DNA from: an uncultured Paraglaciecola sp. | Lineage (GTDB): Bacteria > Pseudomonadota > Gammaproteobacteria > Enterobacterales > Alteromonadaceae | Assembly (NCBI GenBank): GCA_947498355.1 | Contig: CANMKA010000005.1 | Span: forward strand, 1-64,000 | Length of the DNA: 64,000 nt | Direction of reading: 5' to 3' | Shown: piece after piece, positions 27,086 to 36,700 of the stretch | How the letters are laid out: each line of letters opens with the position of its first letter | Position numbering within the stretch: position 1 is the stretch's first letter | The notes under the pieces: generated by a model | What the model was told of the DNA's origin: nothing | Databases searched by the model: none | What the model saw: the letters and a program-made list of their open reading frames with translations, nothing else | Translations under genes and position numbers: made by a program

Positions 27086-27784
27086 ATGGGCTCTTTTTTT
27101 TCGTATCGGTTTATTGGCTTAGGCGCTTTAATGGCGGTTATGCTCGGATGCCAGTCGACTGCGCGTCAAACGCCACTGCCTAACGATCCTAACTACGCGC
27201 CAATTTTACCAGAAATGCCGCGGCAAAAGATTGCCGAAGACGGCTCTATTTTTCAGGCAAGCGTCGCAAATAGTCTGTATTCAGATGTAAAAGCCAGAAG
27301 AGTTGGTGACATTATTACCGTTACTTTGCGAGAAAGTACGCAAGCCACCAAACGAGCTGGAACGACTCTCTCTAAGGAAACCGAACTTGAGCTGGATCCA
27401 ATCGTTGGATTCGGAGGTCAGCCCATAGGTATAGGGGGGGACTCAATCCAACTTGGCTTAGATTCATCCAATGAGTTTACAGGCGATTCTTCGGCCAATC
27501 AGAGCAACAACTTGTTTGGCAGCATATCTGTGACCGTCGTACAGGTTTTACCTAACAATAATTTGTTAGTCAGAGGCGAAAAGTGGCTGACATTAAATAA
27601 TGGTGACGAATACATTCGCCTTACCGGTGTAGTGCGCCCAGCCGATGTTAGCCCAAGTAATGAAATTATGTCGACCAAAATCGCCAATGCACGCATTCAA
27701 TATAGCGGCACAGGAGATTTTGCATCGGCGCAAAAAGAAGGTTGGTTAACTGGCTTTTTCTCCTCTGAATATTGGCCTTTTTAG
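27086..27784 (+). CDS. flgH: Flagellar L-ring lipoprotein FlgH
   Basis: About 232 residues. Outer membrane L-ring subunit, a lipoprotein: signal peptide with VMLGC, the lipidated Cys being residue 22 from this start. Conserved KARRVGDIITVTLRESTQATK (about 72-92) and LVRGEKWLTLNNGDEYIRL are visible. A TTG at 27080 in the same frame is possible, but AGAGG (27072-27076) is better spaced for ATG 27086. Confidence 0.95.
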   Translation: MGSFFSYRFIGLGALMAVMLGCQSTARQTPLPNDPNYAPILPEMPRQKIAEDGSIFQASVANSLYSDVKARRVGDIITVTLRESTQATKRAGTTLSKETELELDPIVGFGGQPIGIGGDSIQLGLDSSNEFTGDSSANQSNNLFGSISVTVVQVLPNNNLLVRGEKWLTLNNGDEYIRLTGVVRPADVSPSNEIMSTKIANARIQYSGTGDFASAQKEGWLTGFFSSEYWPF

Positions 27785-27793
27785 GAGCCTATC

Positions 27794-28906
27794 ATGAAGA
27801 TTTTTCTGAGTATTTTGGTCGGGCTTGGGGTAGTACTAAGCAACGCTGCTAACGCTCAACGGATTAAAGATTTAGCAACGGTACAAGGTGTGCGCAGTAA
27901 CCAATTGGTTGGATATGGTTTAGTAGTTGGTTTACCCGGAACGGGAGAGCAAAGCCCATTCACGGAACAAAGCTTCAGGACTATGCTTGCGAATTTTGGG
28001 ATTAGTTTAGGCAGCGGGGTAAAACCTAAAATTAAAAACGTTGCCGCTGTCGCCGTGCATGCAGATTTACCCCCTTTTGTTAAACCAGGTCAAAAAATTG
28101 ATATTACTGTTTCTTCTATTGGCGAGGCCGCAAGTTTGCAAGGTGGAACCTTAATGCAAACCTTCTTAAAAGGCCTAGACGGTAACGTCTACGCAGTCGC
28201 ACAAGGCAGCTTAGTGGTTAGTGGGTTTGGTGCTCAGGGGGGTGATGGCTCGCGAATTGTCATAAATACACCCACTGTTGGACGCATTGCTAACGGTGCG
28301 TTAGTAGAAAGAGCGGTTAAAAGCGGTTTCATGCAAGATGATTATCTGACGCTTAATCTTAACTATCCTGATTTTTCCACGGCTCAGTCTTTAGCTGATA
28401 CCATTAATCGCCGCCTTGGGGCTGATCCCGATAAAGGTTATTCGATTGCTACTCCTATAGATGCAGCCTCGGTTAGAGTGACTGCACCTAGAGATGTTGG
28501 GCAACGCGTTGGGTTTTTAGCAACCTTAGAAAATTTTGAGTTTACCCCAGCCAAAGCTGCGGCGCGGGTTGTGATTAATAGCCGGACAGGAACCATAGTC
28601 ATAGGCCAAGATGTGCGTTTATTGCCCGCAGCAATTACTCATGGCGGGTTAACTGTCACGATTGCAGAAAACCAAACTGTAACTCAACCTAACGCCCTAG
28701 CAGAAGGGGAAACAGTTGTAACAACTCAATCTATTGTCGACGTCAACCTAGACGATACACGCCTGTTTAAATTTGACCCAGGTGTCACCCTAGACGAGCT
28801 TGTTCGTGCAGTAAATGAAGTGGGTGCTGCACCTGGTGACTTAATGGCTATCCTTGAGGCACTGCGAGAAGCGGGTGCGCTGCAAGGCGAGCTAGTCGTT
28901 ATTTAA
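27794..28906 (+). CDS. flgI: Flagellar P-ring protein FlgI
   Basis: 370 residues. Periplasmic P-ring subunit around the rod, chaperoned by FlgA. A signal peptide ends after ANA; the mature protein begins [20 protein letters not shown], the family hallmark, followed by [12 protein letters not shown]. The C-terminus has [22 protein letters not shown]. Length is typical. A GGAG ribosome binding site is present. Confidence 0.97.
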   Translation: MKIFLSILVGLGVVLSNAANAQRIKDLATVQGVRSNQLVGYGLVVGLPGTGEQSPFTEQSFRTMLANFGISLGSGVKPKIKNVAAVAVHADLPPFVKPGQKIDITVSSIGEAASLQGGTLMQTFLKGLDGNVYAVAQGSLVVSGFGAQGGDGSRIVINTPTVGRIANGALVERAVKSGFMQDDYLTLNLNYPDFSTAQSLADTINRRLGADPDKGYSIATPIDAASVRVTAPRDVGQRVGFLATLENFEFTPAKAAARVVINSRTGTIVIGQDVRLLPAAITHGGLTVTIAENQTVTQPNALAEGETVVTTQSIVDVNLDDTRLFKFDPGVTLDELVRAVNEVGAAPGDLMAILEALREAGALQGELVVI

Positions 28907-28914
28907 GGCCGTTT

Positions 28915-29868
28915 ATGGAACATCTAACCGATACCCAAAGCCAGCTTGCCTTATCTAGGAACACCAATGATATCCAAGGTTTGGACATTCTTCGTCAAGC
29001 GGCACAAAACGGCGACAAAGGTGCTTTAGAAGAAGCAGCTAAGCAGTTTGAAGGTATTTTTGTGCAAATAATGCTTAAGTCTATGCGCCAAGCGCAAGAT
29101 GTATTAGTAGATAAAGATAGCCCCTTTAATTCTCAGCAAGTCATGTTTTATCGAGATATGCACGATAAACAATTGGCAACAGATTTGGCGCAAAATGGCA
29201 GTATTGGTTTAGCCGATATTATTGTTCGGCAGCTTGGTCAGTTGGGTGATGGGTACATGCCTGCTAGTGCCATGCGTAACGACGGTAATCTGTCTAGCTT
29301 GAACCGTGATCAGATCAAACATCGAGAAGCGTCACTTGAGCAGGTGATGAGCCAAGACGAAATTACCACCTTTAATTCGTTTAAAGCTTCGGCCTTTACC
29401 GACGCGCAAAACTTTATTGAAACCCTATATCCAGCAGCTAAGACTGCGGCCCAACGCCTTGGTATCGATCCTAAAGCGCTCCTTGCACAAGCAGCCGTAG
29501 AAACAGGCTGGGGGCAGCATATGATCCACACTACTGAAGGTAAAAACTCTCATAACCTGTTCGGAATAAAAGCCGACAAACGCTGGGAAGGTGATCGCGC
29601 TATGGTTGATACCTTAGAAGTACAAAATGGTGTGGCCAAGTCTCAAAAAGCGCCGTTTCGGATCTACTCAGACTTTTCTGGTTCTATGCAAGATTATGTG
29701 AACTTTGTGCAAGGTAATCCAAGATACCAAGAGGCCTTGAAGCAATCAGCTGAACCAGCGGAATATTTTTCTGAGTTACAAAAAGCCGGATATGCAACCG
29801 ACCCCGATTATGCGAAAAAAGTTATGTCTGTGTTGGCCAGCGACAGATTTAAGGCGTTTCAGCCATGA
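28915..29868 (+). CDS. flgJ: Flagellar rod-assembly peptidoglycan hydrolase FlgJ
   Basis: 317 residues, two domains: an N-terminal rod-capping domain (about 30-100, EEAAKQFEGIFVQIMLKSMRQA) and a C-terminal beta-N-acetylglucosaminidase domain (about 155-310) that opens the cell wall for the rod. The likely catalytic Glu is in AAVETGWGQ near residue 194; HNLFGIKA and a conserved AGYATDPDYAKKV stretch are also present. Both domains are intact, as in gammaproteobacterial dual-function FlgJ. Confidence 0.96.
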   Translation: MEHLTDTQSQLALSRNTNDIQGLDILRQAAQNGDKGALEEAAKQFEGIFVQIMLKSMRQAQDVLVDKDSPFNSQQVMFYRDMHDKQLATDLAQNGSIGLADIIVRQLGQLGDGYMPASAMRNDGNLSSLNRDQIKHREASLEQVMSQDEITTFNSFKASAFTDAQNFIETLYPAAKTAAQRLGIDPKALLAQAAVETGWGQHMIHTTEGKNSHNLFGIKADKRWEGDRAMVDTLEVQNGVAKSQKAPFRIYSDFSGSMQDYVNFVQGNPRYQEALKQSAEPAEYFSELQKAGYATDPDYAKKVMSVLASDRFKAFQP

Positions 29869-29893
29869 TGAAATGCCAGCTAGGAGCGACTAA

Positions 29894-32044
29894 ATGATTA
29901 CAAAAAGTAACGGCAACACCAGCTTGCTTAATATCGCCCGAAGCGGGGTAGATGCCAGTAATCAGTTACTTAGAACGGCTGGTCACAATATTGCGAATGT
30001 GAATACCGAAGGATTCGTTCGCGAGCGTACCTCTTTCGATAGTCAGGCAACGGGCGGAGTAGGTAGAGGCTCCACCGAGCGAGTGCTCAATACCTTTGCA
30101 CAAAATCAACTGCGCCGTGACACTACTTTACTGAGTGAATTTGAAAACTATCACGACAAAACGTCAGTTTTAGATAATGTCTTTGCAAGCGAAGCCAACA
30201 GTATTTCAAAAAGTATGAGTCGCTTTTTTAGTTCAGTACAAACCGCGACTGATGACCCTACAAGTATTTCTGCTCGTCAATTGGTGTTGGGTGAAGCCGA
30301 ATCGTTAATCGGCCAAATCGGCACAGTGTCAGGTTTTTTGCGAGAAAAAGAAGAAGAACTGAATATTGAAGTAGCTGCCAATATTAACAAAGTAAATAGC
30401 CTGATTGAGTCGATTGGTGAACTAAACAATGCGATCAGAGTTAACCAATCAAATAACCAATTTGACGAGCCTGGAACCTTAAAAAATCAACGGGATAATG
30501 CAGTATTAGAATTAGCTAGCTTATTGTCTATTGAAACGCGAGTTGACCCGAATGATACTGGCGGTTTGTTGGTTAATTTATCATCGGGGGAGTCGCTAGT
30601 CTTACAAGATGGCTCCTTGAACTTGTTTGAAGTTAATAATGGCGCAGACCTAAACTATAAGTCGTTACAGCTTCAAAGCACTGGTAAACCGACTACGTTA
30701 AATTTACGGGAAACTAACCTAGGTGGGGCAATTGGTGGATTATTTCGTTACCGTGATGAAGTGCTCGAATCCAGTCGCAGAGAGCTAGGCCAAGTGGCTA
30801 TTGCGGTAACTGAGTCCCTTAATACTCAGAATCGCTTAGGAATGGATTTTGACCAGCAGTTGGGGACCAATATCTTTGCCTTGCCGGATGTATTGGGTCT
30901 AGAGCACCCTGACAATGTTGGAGTAAATAGCACAGTGCTTGGGCGTATCCGTCCTGGTGCAGCGGGAGAAGTCACCAGTGCTGATTATCTAGTGACCATA
31001 AACAGTGTCGCTGCAGGTGCGCCACCCACTTTAAACGTCGATGTTGCCGCGGTGAACCCTGATGGTTCTCCCGTACTAGATGTGAATGGTAATCCGGTTG
31101 TTCAGAATTACCCTGCTATTACAGCGCAAGCTGGCACTTTTACCTCAGTAATTGGCGGCTTAGAACTTGAATTTGGTGCTGGTGCTGGTTACACACCTGG
31201 TGATCGGTATGTACTTCAGCCCACTAAAGACACTGCTGACCGAATAGAAGTAGCCATGACACGGCCAGAGGACTTGGCGCTTGCTTCACCTTTACAGGTT
31301 GAAGGTAACTTGAATAACCTTGGCGATGCGCGAGTTATTTCTACTCAGGTCACTAATACCTTTATTGATAACACGTTTGCTGATGGACGCGCGTCTGGAT
31401 TTAATGATGCCGGCGATGTTCACGGGCCTGGGGCATCTCCCGCTGCGGGCATAGGCGCACCTGCTGAGATCAGATTTACTGCAGAAAATGCCTACGAAGT
31501 GAGGGATAGTGCTGGCACTGTGATCACAACAGTAACGGGGGTTACCGACTTTTCAAATATGTTGGCGCAAGCTGCTACTTCAGGCGCGACTCCCCCTTGG
31601 CCCGCTGCTTTTAGTGCCTTAGACGATTACCCCGGCTACGATTTTTCGATACAAGGGGTGCCCAAGGCCGGAGACACTTTTAGCATTGGTTACAATACAG
31701 ACGGATTGAATGACAACCGTAATGGGTTAGATTTATCGACTCTGCAAAACCAAAATATAATGCAATTGAACAATAGTGGTTCTGGTGAGCCAGTGAGTTT
31801 TCATGAAGCCTACGCAAATATCATCAGTGATATTGGGCAAAAATCGTCAAGTGCGGATATTTCTAGGCAAGCCGCCGAAGCGTTAAAATCCCAATCAAAA
31901 GATTGGTTTGACTCGGTATCTGGGGTGAGCTTAGACGAAGAAGCAGCGAATTTGGTGAGATTTCAGCAATCTTACTCAGCATCCGCGCGATTAATTGGAA
32001 CGGCACAAGATTTGTTTAACACCATATTGGGTATTGTAAGATAA
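29894..32044 (+). CDS. flgK: Flagellar hook-associated protein FlgK (HAP1)
   Basis: 716 residues, longer than enteric FlgK (about 550) because of an expanded central exposed region (about 330-640). It is the first junction protein between hook and filament, a client of FlgN. The N-terminal SGVDASNQLLRTAGHNIANV and C-terminal SGVSLDEEAANLVRFQQSYSA axial helices are intact. A GGAGCG ribosome binding site is present. Followed 19 bases later by flgL. Confidence 0.95.
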   Translation: MITKSNGNTSLLNIARSGVDASNQLLRTAGHNIANVNTEGFVRERTSFDSQATGGVGRGSTERVLNTFAQNQLRRDTTLLSEFENYHDKTSVLDNVFASEANSISKSMSRFFSSVQTATDDPTSISARQLVLGEAESLIGQIGTVSGFLREKEEELNIEVAANINKVNSLIESIGELNNAIRVNQSNNQFDEPGTLKNQRDNAVLELASLLSIETRVDPNDTGGLLVNLSSGESLVLQDGSLNLFEVNNGADLNYKSLQLQSTGKPTTLNLRETNLGGAIGGLFRYRDEVLESSRRELGQVAIAVTESLNTQNRLGMDFDQQLGTNIFALPDVLGLEHPDNVGVNSTVLGRIRPGAAGEVTSADYLVTINSVAAGAPPTLNVDVAAVNPDGSPVLDVNGNPVVQNYPAITAQAGTFTSVIGGLELEFGAGAGYTPGDRYVLQPTKDTADRIEVAMTRPEDLALASPLQVEGNLNNLGDARVISTQVTNTFIDNTFADGRASGFNDAGDVHGPGASPAAGIGAPAEIRFTAENAYEVRDSAGTVITTVTGVTDFSNMLAQAATSGATPPWPAAFSALDDYPGYDFSIQGVPKAGDTFSIGYNTDGLNDNRNGLDLSTLQNQNIMQLNNSGSGEPVSFHEAYANIISDIGQKSSSADISRQAAEALKSQSKDWFDSVSGVSLDEEAANLVRFQQSYSASARLIGTAQDLFNTILGIVR

Positions 32045-32063
32045 TGAAACGGTGGATTAAGCC

Positions 32064-33290
32064 ATGAGAATTTCAACGGGACAATTGTACGATAGGAGTA
32101 TTCAGTCGGTCTTGGAGAATCAAGGGGACTTGTCTGATATTCAACAACAACTGTCGTCAGGTAAAAGAATACTGAGGCCCTCTGATGATCCAGTTGGGGC
32201 AGCCCAAGTTGTGCGTTTAACCGAAGAAATCGACCTGATCGAACAATATAAAAAGAACAGCAACTTATTGACCAATAGCTTAGAACAAGAAGAAACTGTG
32301 CTTAGAAGCATTAACGACGCAGTCAATCGTGCCCGAGTACTTATGGTTCAATCGGGGAATGGTATTGTTGGCGAGCAAGACAGAGATGCTATTTCGATTG
32401 AAATAGGCCAAATCCGTGATCAAGTATTCGATTTAATGAATGCCCGCAACCCCGCTGGAGAGTACATCTTTGCTGGTTTTGAATCAGCTGCGCCAGCCTT
32501 TTCGTTTAATCCCAGTGCCAGTGGTAATAAATACAGTTTTGAGGGCGATGCTGGCGTTAACAAAATCCAAATTTCTGATACAGTTCGGGTGCAAGTAAAC
32601 AACTCGGGCAAAGAGGTCTTTGAAGATGTTCTAACTCGTTCGAAGGCCACTATTTCGGGTTCAGTTGGCGTGACCTCAGCCAGTTTAGATATTGCCCAAC
32701 AAGCCAGTTTTGATAAATTCCATCGCGAAAATTTTGATGCGGTAACCGCTGCCAATAATCAGTTTAGAGTCACTATTATTTCTGCTACCCAAGCGCAAAT
32801 CAGTAATGTTGGAACGGGTGCCATAATCGACACTAAAGAGTTTACTAGCGGCACGCCTTTTTCGTTCAACGGTTTGAGTTTTGACATAGAGGGAAGCGTT
32901 GGCAATACAGTCGATTTTGCATTGGCAGATCCTGTTAAACAAAATATCGCTGAAACGTTAAACAATTTTGTTAACGCTTTGAGTAGCCCATCGATCAGTG
33001 ATGGAGCATTTCAAGACGCCTTAACTGACGCCCTTGAGGCCACAGATAATTCTTTGGCAAGCATTGCCAGTGGTATTTCTCAATTAGGTGGTCGAGGCAA
33101 CATTACCGATGCGGTATTGGCGTCTAATTTAGATTTAGAGATAGCCAATAAAACGGCGCGTTCTAATATCGAAGAAGTGGATTACGCTGAAGCGGTCTCT
33201 GAATTGAGTCGCCAAGAAGCTGCTCTGCAAGCAGCCCAGGCCACCTTTAGTCGAGTCACTGGCACCTCTTTGTTTGATTTTATTCGTTAG
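32064..33290 (+). CDS. flgL: Flagellar hook-associated protein FlgL (HAP3)
   Basis: 408 residues, second junction protein, flagellin-like at both ends: MRISTGQLYDRSIQSVLENQ with LSSGKRILRPSDDPVGAAQ at the N-terminus, and DYAEAVSELSRQEAALQAAQ with a terminal RVTGTSLFDFIR. It closes the flgF-L operon. A long hairpin follows. Confidence 0.95.
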   Translation: MRISTGQLYDRSIQSVLENQGDLSDIQQQLSSGKRILRPSDDPVGAAQVVRLTEEIDLIEQYKKNSNLLTNSLEQEETVLRSINDAVNRARVLMVQSGNGIVGEQDRDAISIEIGQIRDQVFDLMNARNPAGEYIFAGFESAAPAFSFNPSASGNKYSFEGDAGVNKIQISDTVRVQVNNSGKEVFEDVLTRSKATISGSVGVTSASLDIAQQASFDKFHRENFDAVTAANNQFRVTIISATQAQISNVGTGAIIDTKEFTSGTPFSFNGLSFDIEGSVGNTVDFALADPVKQNIAETLNNFVNALSSPSISDGAFQDALTDALEATDNSLASIASGISQLGGRGNITDAVLASNLDLEIANKTARSNIEEVDYAEAVSELSRQEAALQAAQATFSRVTGTSLFDFIR

Positions 33291-33292
33291 GG

Positions 33293-33357
33293 GCGCAAAC
33301 TCAATGAAGCAAATAACTGAGCGTAGCGAAATCCTATTTCTGAATTGACGTTTGCGC
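33293..33357 (+). repeat. Long inverted repeat after flgL
   Basis: Arms GCGCAAAC-T-CAAT (33293-33305) and ATTG-AC-GTTTGCGC (33344-33357), about 38 bases apart. It starts three bases past the flgL stop. No T-tract follows, so more likely a 3'-end stabilising or processing structure than a terminator. Confidence 0.5.
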
Positions 33358-33444
33358 AATGCCTCGGATTGTCTGTATTATAAAAGTGCGCTACTAAATA
33401 CATTCACTGTAATCCTTTGCTAAATTATATTTCAAGCAATCCAA

Positions 33445-34392
33445 TCACTTTCGTTTTAACAACCCTTGCAGGTCAATCTTGGCCAGATAGATACAAGCCT
33501 TTTGATCCTGATGGCTTGAGTAGTAACTGATAAATAATTCATTGCCTTTTTTTACTAACCCCGGGTAACTGTTGTCTCCCCATGAGGGCAGAACCTCTTT
33601 TAGTTTCAACCGGCCAGTAACTAAATCAAGTATCATCAATCCTGTCATCAATTTTTTGTTTTGTACTATTCGCCCAGCGACTAAGGCTTTGTTTTTATTG
33701 ATTAAAAGCATAGCTGGTCCACCAATATATGCGTTTAAATCTATCCAGCTCCATTGGGTAAAGGGGGCCTTGCTGACGCCTAGTTGCGCAGAGTAGCTGT
33801 CGGCATCCCGCCTTACTATTGCATAGGCTTTGTCGCCAATAAATTGGATCTCACTTTCATTCGGATAACCTTTCCCGTGCTTTTTTAAGCTAAGGGCTGA
33901 TGATTTATGCAAATAAAAGCCTCTTTTAGGATTACCTTGATACAAGTTAATCGCATTTTGCGCACGATTGTAGGCGAATCCATAGGCAAGGTTTTGGTGC
34001 CATGTCAGTCTCCAAAGCCACCATCCTCTATTGCCAAATTCATTGTAACTTGACCATGAATGCCCAGTTTGGGATACCCAGCATAAATTTCGGCTTGAAA
34101 GGGTACGATTTTCGTCGTCGGTTAAGCGCGCATAAGCAATCAGCATAAGTTGACCGTCTGCTGTAATGCTCAACTTAGGATCGCGTAAATCGGTATTGGG
34201 CAGTTGAATAGTGATGGTATGGGTTACGTTTCCAGCTAAATCAAGTGTTTGTATTTTTATTTTGCCATCTTTACTCACATGATTGCTGGCCTCACGAAAG
34301 CAACAATATAAGTCAGATTTGAATTGGCAAAGGTCGGTAAAAGCATTGTGTTTAGTACCGACACTGATCTTTTTAAGCCATGTGATGGACAT
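33445..34392 (-). CDS. Sialidase-like beta-propeller protein, unknown function
   Basis: 315 residues on the strand opposite to the flagellar genes, between flgL and the first flagellin. No signal peptide. It shows repeated beta blades resembling exo-sialidase/BNR folds: DLRDPKLSITADGQLMLIAY (about 70-90), FGNRGWWLWRLTW (about 117), GYPNESEIQFIGDKAYAIVR (about 175), and SWGDNSYPGLVKKGNELFIS (about 270). Regular Asp-box (SxDxGxTW) motifs are not obvious, so the sialidase link is at fold level only. Given the pseudaminic acid (sialic-acid-like) genes 8 kb away, a role in flagellin glycan handling can be imagined, but this is inference. Confidence 0.6.
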   Translation of the reverse strand: MSITWLKKISVGTKHNAFTDLCQFKSDLYCCFREASNHVSKDGKIKIQTLDLAGNVTHTITIQLPNTDLRDPKLSITADGQLMLIAYARLTDDENRTLSSRNLCWVSQTGHSWSSYNEFGNRGWWLWRLTWHQNLAYGFAYNRAQNAINLYQGNPKRGFYLHKSSALSLKKHGKGYPNESEIQFIGDKAYAIVRRDADSYSAQLGVSKAPFTQWSWIDLNAYIGGPAMLLINKNKALVAGRIVQNKKLMTGLMILDLVTGRLKLKEVLPSWGDNSYPGLVKKGNELFISYYSSHQDQKACIYLAKIDLQGLLKRK

Positions 34393-34496
34393 TTTTTAAT
34401 CTTTTTTTATCTGAATTAACTCATTGAAACGCAAACAAATAATAAATGCAATGCGGCAATTTTCTGCCAGCTTTCGAATAAAAAGGCAAATTTTGT

Positions 34497-34523
34497 TAAA
34501 GGGATTTTTGAAATCGTCGATAA
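34497..34523 (+). promoter_or_regulatory. Sigma-28 promoter of flagellin 1
   Basis: TAAAGGGA (34497-34504), 11 bases, GTCGATAA (34516-34523). It matches TAAAGTTT-N11-GCCGATAA closely. It lies about 127 bases before the ATG, giving a leader of roughly 120 bases. Confidence 0.82.
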
Positions 34524-34649
34524 ATTTTCTGAGAGAGCCAGTCATGATGAATTTTAAAACAGCAAAATCATCGTGCTATTAGTGTTATTTAACCAATCGA
34601 CTTAGGTCGATCGCCAGCCTAGCTGGACTGAGAGTGTAGGAGAAAACCC

Positions 34650-35486
34650 ATGGGTTTATTCGTAAATACCAACGTATCATCATTAAACGCGCAGCGTCAG
34701 TTGTCTAATTCTTCAACGTCTTTAGCGACGTCGTTTGAGCGTCTTTCTTCAGGATTTCGTATTAACCGAGCGGCAGATGATGCTGCTGGTTTGCAGATCA
34801 CTGACCGATTAACCACGCAAATTCAAGGTCTTAACCAAGCAGTTAGAAATGCAAATGATGCCATTTCTCTAACGCAAACGGCTGAAGGCGCATTAGGCGA
34901 GGTAACTAACTCATTACAGCGTATCCGCCAGTTGGCAGTACAATCGCAGAACGGGATTAACTCATCTGCTGACCGAGTTGCACTGCAAGCTGAAGTAACC
35001 GCATTGCAGAATGAAATATCTCGAGTATCAACTGATACGCAGTTTGCTGACCTTGATTTGCTAACAGGTGGCTTTTCAGCAACTTTCTTAGTTGGTGCAA
35101 ATGGTGGCCAGACTATTTCTGTTAACTTATCCAGAGCTGATGGAACAAGTTTTGGTGCATCGGGCTTAGGTGTAGGTGCGGGCAGTTTAACCGTTGCAAC
35201 TACTGCGGGCGCGTCAGCAGCATTGGCGGCAGTCGATGCGGCAATCTCTAGCATAGGTGCGACACGAGCTGATTTAGGTGCATTGCAAAACCGTTTCCAG
35301 TCAACTATTCGTAACTTGTCTAACATCTCTGAGAACGTTTCAGGGGCAAGAAGCCGGATTAGAGACACGGATTTTGCTACTGAAACCGCTGAATTGACCC
35401 GTAACCAGATTATCCAACAGGCAAGTACGACAGTATTGAGTCAGGCTAATCAGCGTCCACAGGCAGCACTTTCTCTTTTAGGTTAA
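34650..35486 (+). CDS. Flagellin 1 (type A)
   Basis: 278 residues, filament subunit. Conserved N-terminal D0/D1 ([38 protein letters not shown]) and C-terminal D1/D0 ([37 protein letters not shown]) surround a short variable centre (about 140-200). Much closer to flagellin 4 than to 2 and 3: shared [20 protein letters not shown] and [16 protein letters not shown]. Ser/Thr in the centre are potential O-glycosylation sites. The ribosome binding site TAGGAGA (34637-34643) is complementary over 7 bases to the loop of the small RNAs proposed at 38193 and 38446. Confidence 0.96.
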   Translation: MGLFVNTNVSSLNAQRQLSNSSTSLATSFERLSSGFRINRAADDAAGLQITDRLTTQIQGLNQAVRNANDAISLTQTAEGALGEVTNSLQRIRQLAVQSQNGINSSADRVALQAEVTALQNEISRVSTDTQFADLDLLTGGFSATFLVGANGGQTISVNLSRADGTSFGASGLGVGAGSLTVATTAGASAALAAVDAAISSIGATRADLGALQNRFQSTIRNLSNISENVSGARSRIRDTDFATETAELTRNQIIQQASTTVLSQANQRPQAALSLLG

Positions 35487-35511
35487 TTCGTTAATCTAGC
35501 TTTCGAAACCC

Positions 35512-35601
35512 TTCACCTGTTTAGGGCTAAGAAGTCAGGAGGTAGTGCTCTGGGGTTGCAAAGAACTGAGCAGGTGGGAGTTTACACTCGCACTCTCTTG
35601 T
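35512..35601 (+). ncRNA. Structured RNA element A downstream of flagellin 1
   Basis: Arm 1 (35512-35524) pairs with arm 2 (35566-35578) over 13 positions counting G-U pairs. The enclosed loop carries CAGGAGGTAGTG (35536-35547). A small hairpin GAGT-TTAC-ACTC (35578-35589) follows at once and shares its first base with the end of arm 2. The same motif, loop and hairpin, with compensating base changes, recur after flagellin 2. It may be a 3' UTR element or a processed RNA. A true terminator follows at 35614. Confidence 0.4.
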
Positions 35602-35613
35602 TAAAAAGAGCTT

Positions 35614-35642
35614 AAAGCCAAGCATTATGCTTGGCTTTTTTT
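35614..35642 (+). terminator. Rho-independent terminator of flagellin 1
   Basis: Arms AAAGCCAAGC (35614-35623) and GCTTGGCTTT (35629-35638), loop ATTAT, then T-run to 35642. Confidence 0.9.
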
Positions 35643-35694
35643 ATTCTTAACTACATGAAAAATATATAGTTTTAAAATTAGTTGGATTTTTCAC

Positions 35695-35722
35695 TAAAGG
35701 ATTTCTGCGTGCCTAACGATAA
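35695..35722 (+). promoter_or_regulatory. Candidate sigma-28 promoter of flagellin 2
   Basis: TAAAGGAT (35695-35702) and AACGATAA (35715-35722); TAAA to -10 spacing is 16, one more than the flagellin 1 and 4 promoters. Leader of about 150 bases. Weaker match than those of flagellins 1 and 4. Confidence 0.5.
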
Positions 35723-35875
35723 GGTTACATAGACGTTACGCAACTAACAAAAACAATAAGCGAACGACTAAATAGAGATCGCATAAAAATAAAAGCAAGA
35801 TCCTATTACCGTAGAGGCACCAATAAAAATAATAGCCCGCGGATACAAAATCAAAAAATCGTTAGGAGATTAAAA

Positions 35876-36700
35876 ATGGGCTTATTCGTTAATACGAATG
35901 TGTCATCGTTGAATGCTACCCGTCAGTTATTCAACTCAGGCACTAATTTAAGTACTGCATTCGAAAGATTGTCATCTGGTTTTAGGATCAATGGTGCGAA
36001 AGATGATGCAGCCGGTCTACAAATATCAAACCGCCTGACCACTCAGGTGTTAGGTCTTAACCAAGCAGTTAGAAATGCTAACGACGCCATTTCCTTATCG
36101 CAAACCATTGAGGGTGCGTTAAGCGAAACCACCAACGCATTGCAACGAATCCGTGTACTTGCCGTACAAGCGCAAAACGGCATCAATGGCTCTGCAGACC
36201 GTGTGGCCCTTCAAAAAGAAGTGGCTGCTCTCAAAAATGAAATTAGCCGTATTGCATCTACATCACAGTTTGGTGGGGTGAACGTACTCGATGGTACCTA
36301 TTCGTCAGCATTCTTGGTAGGCGCGAATGCGGGTCAAACTATCAGCGTTAATGTATCTAGAACGGGGGGATTTGGTTCTTCTGGGCTGGGCGTAGCCGAT
36401 GTAACAGTTGAAAATGTAGAAGGCGCGTCTGCTGCTATGACCTTAGTATCTAATGCAATTTCGATTATTGATGCTCAGCGAGCTGATTTAGGTGCATTGC
36501 AAAATCGTTTTCAATCAACAATCCGCAACTTAAGTAATATTTCAGAAAATGTATCCGCTGCAAGAAGCCGCATAAGAGATACAGACTTTGCCGTAGAAAC
36601 GGCAGAGTTGACCCGCTGGCAGATTGTGCAACAAGCCAGTACCACTGTTTTGAGTCAGGCAAATCAAAGACCTCAAGCAGCCTTATCGCTACTTCAATAA
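35876..36700 (+). CDS. Flagellin 2 (type B)
   Basis: 274 residues, filament subunit, nearly a twin of flagellin 3: both have [40 protein letters not shown] and FGGVNVLDG. Conserved terminal helices as in flagellin 1, ending in Gln instead of Gly. Odd point: TRWQIVQQ near residue 249 has Trp where paralogues have Asn or Ser, one base change from a TCG serine codon, in the C-terminal coiled-coil helix. The ribosome binding region CGTTAGGAGAT (35860-35870) is perfectly complementary over 11 bases to the loop repeated at 38201-38211 and 38454-38464. Confidence 0.95.
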   Translation: MGLFVNTNVSSLNATRQLFNSGTNLSTAFERLSSGFRINGAKDDAAGLQISNRLTTQVLGLNQAVRNANDAISLSQTIEGALSETTNALQRIRVLAVQAQNGINGSADRVALQKEVAALKNEISRIASTSQFGGVNVLDGTYSSAFLVGANAGQTISVNVSRTGGFGSSGLGVADVTVENVEGASAAMTLVSNAISIIDAQRADLGALQNRFQSTIRNLSNISENVSAARSRIRDTDFAVETAELTRWQIVQQASTTVLSQANQRPQAALSLLQ

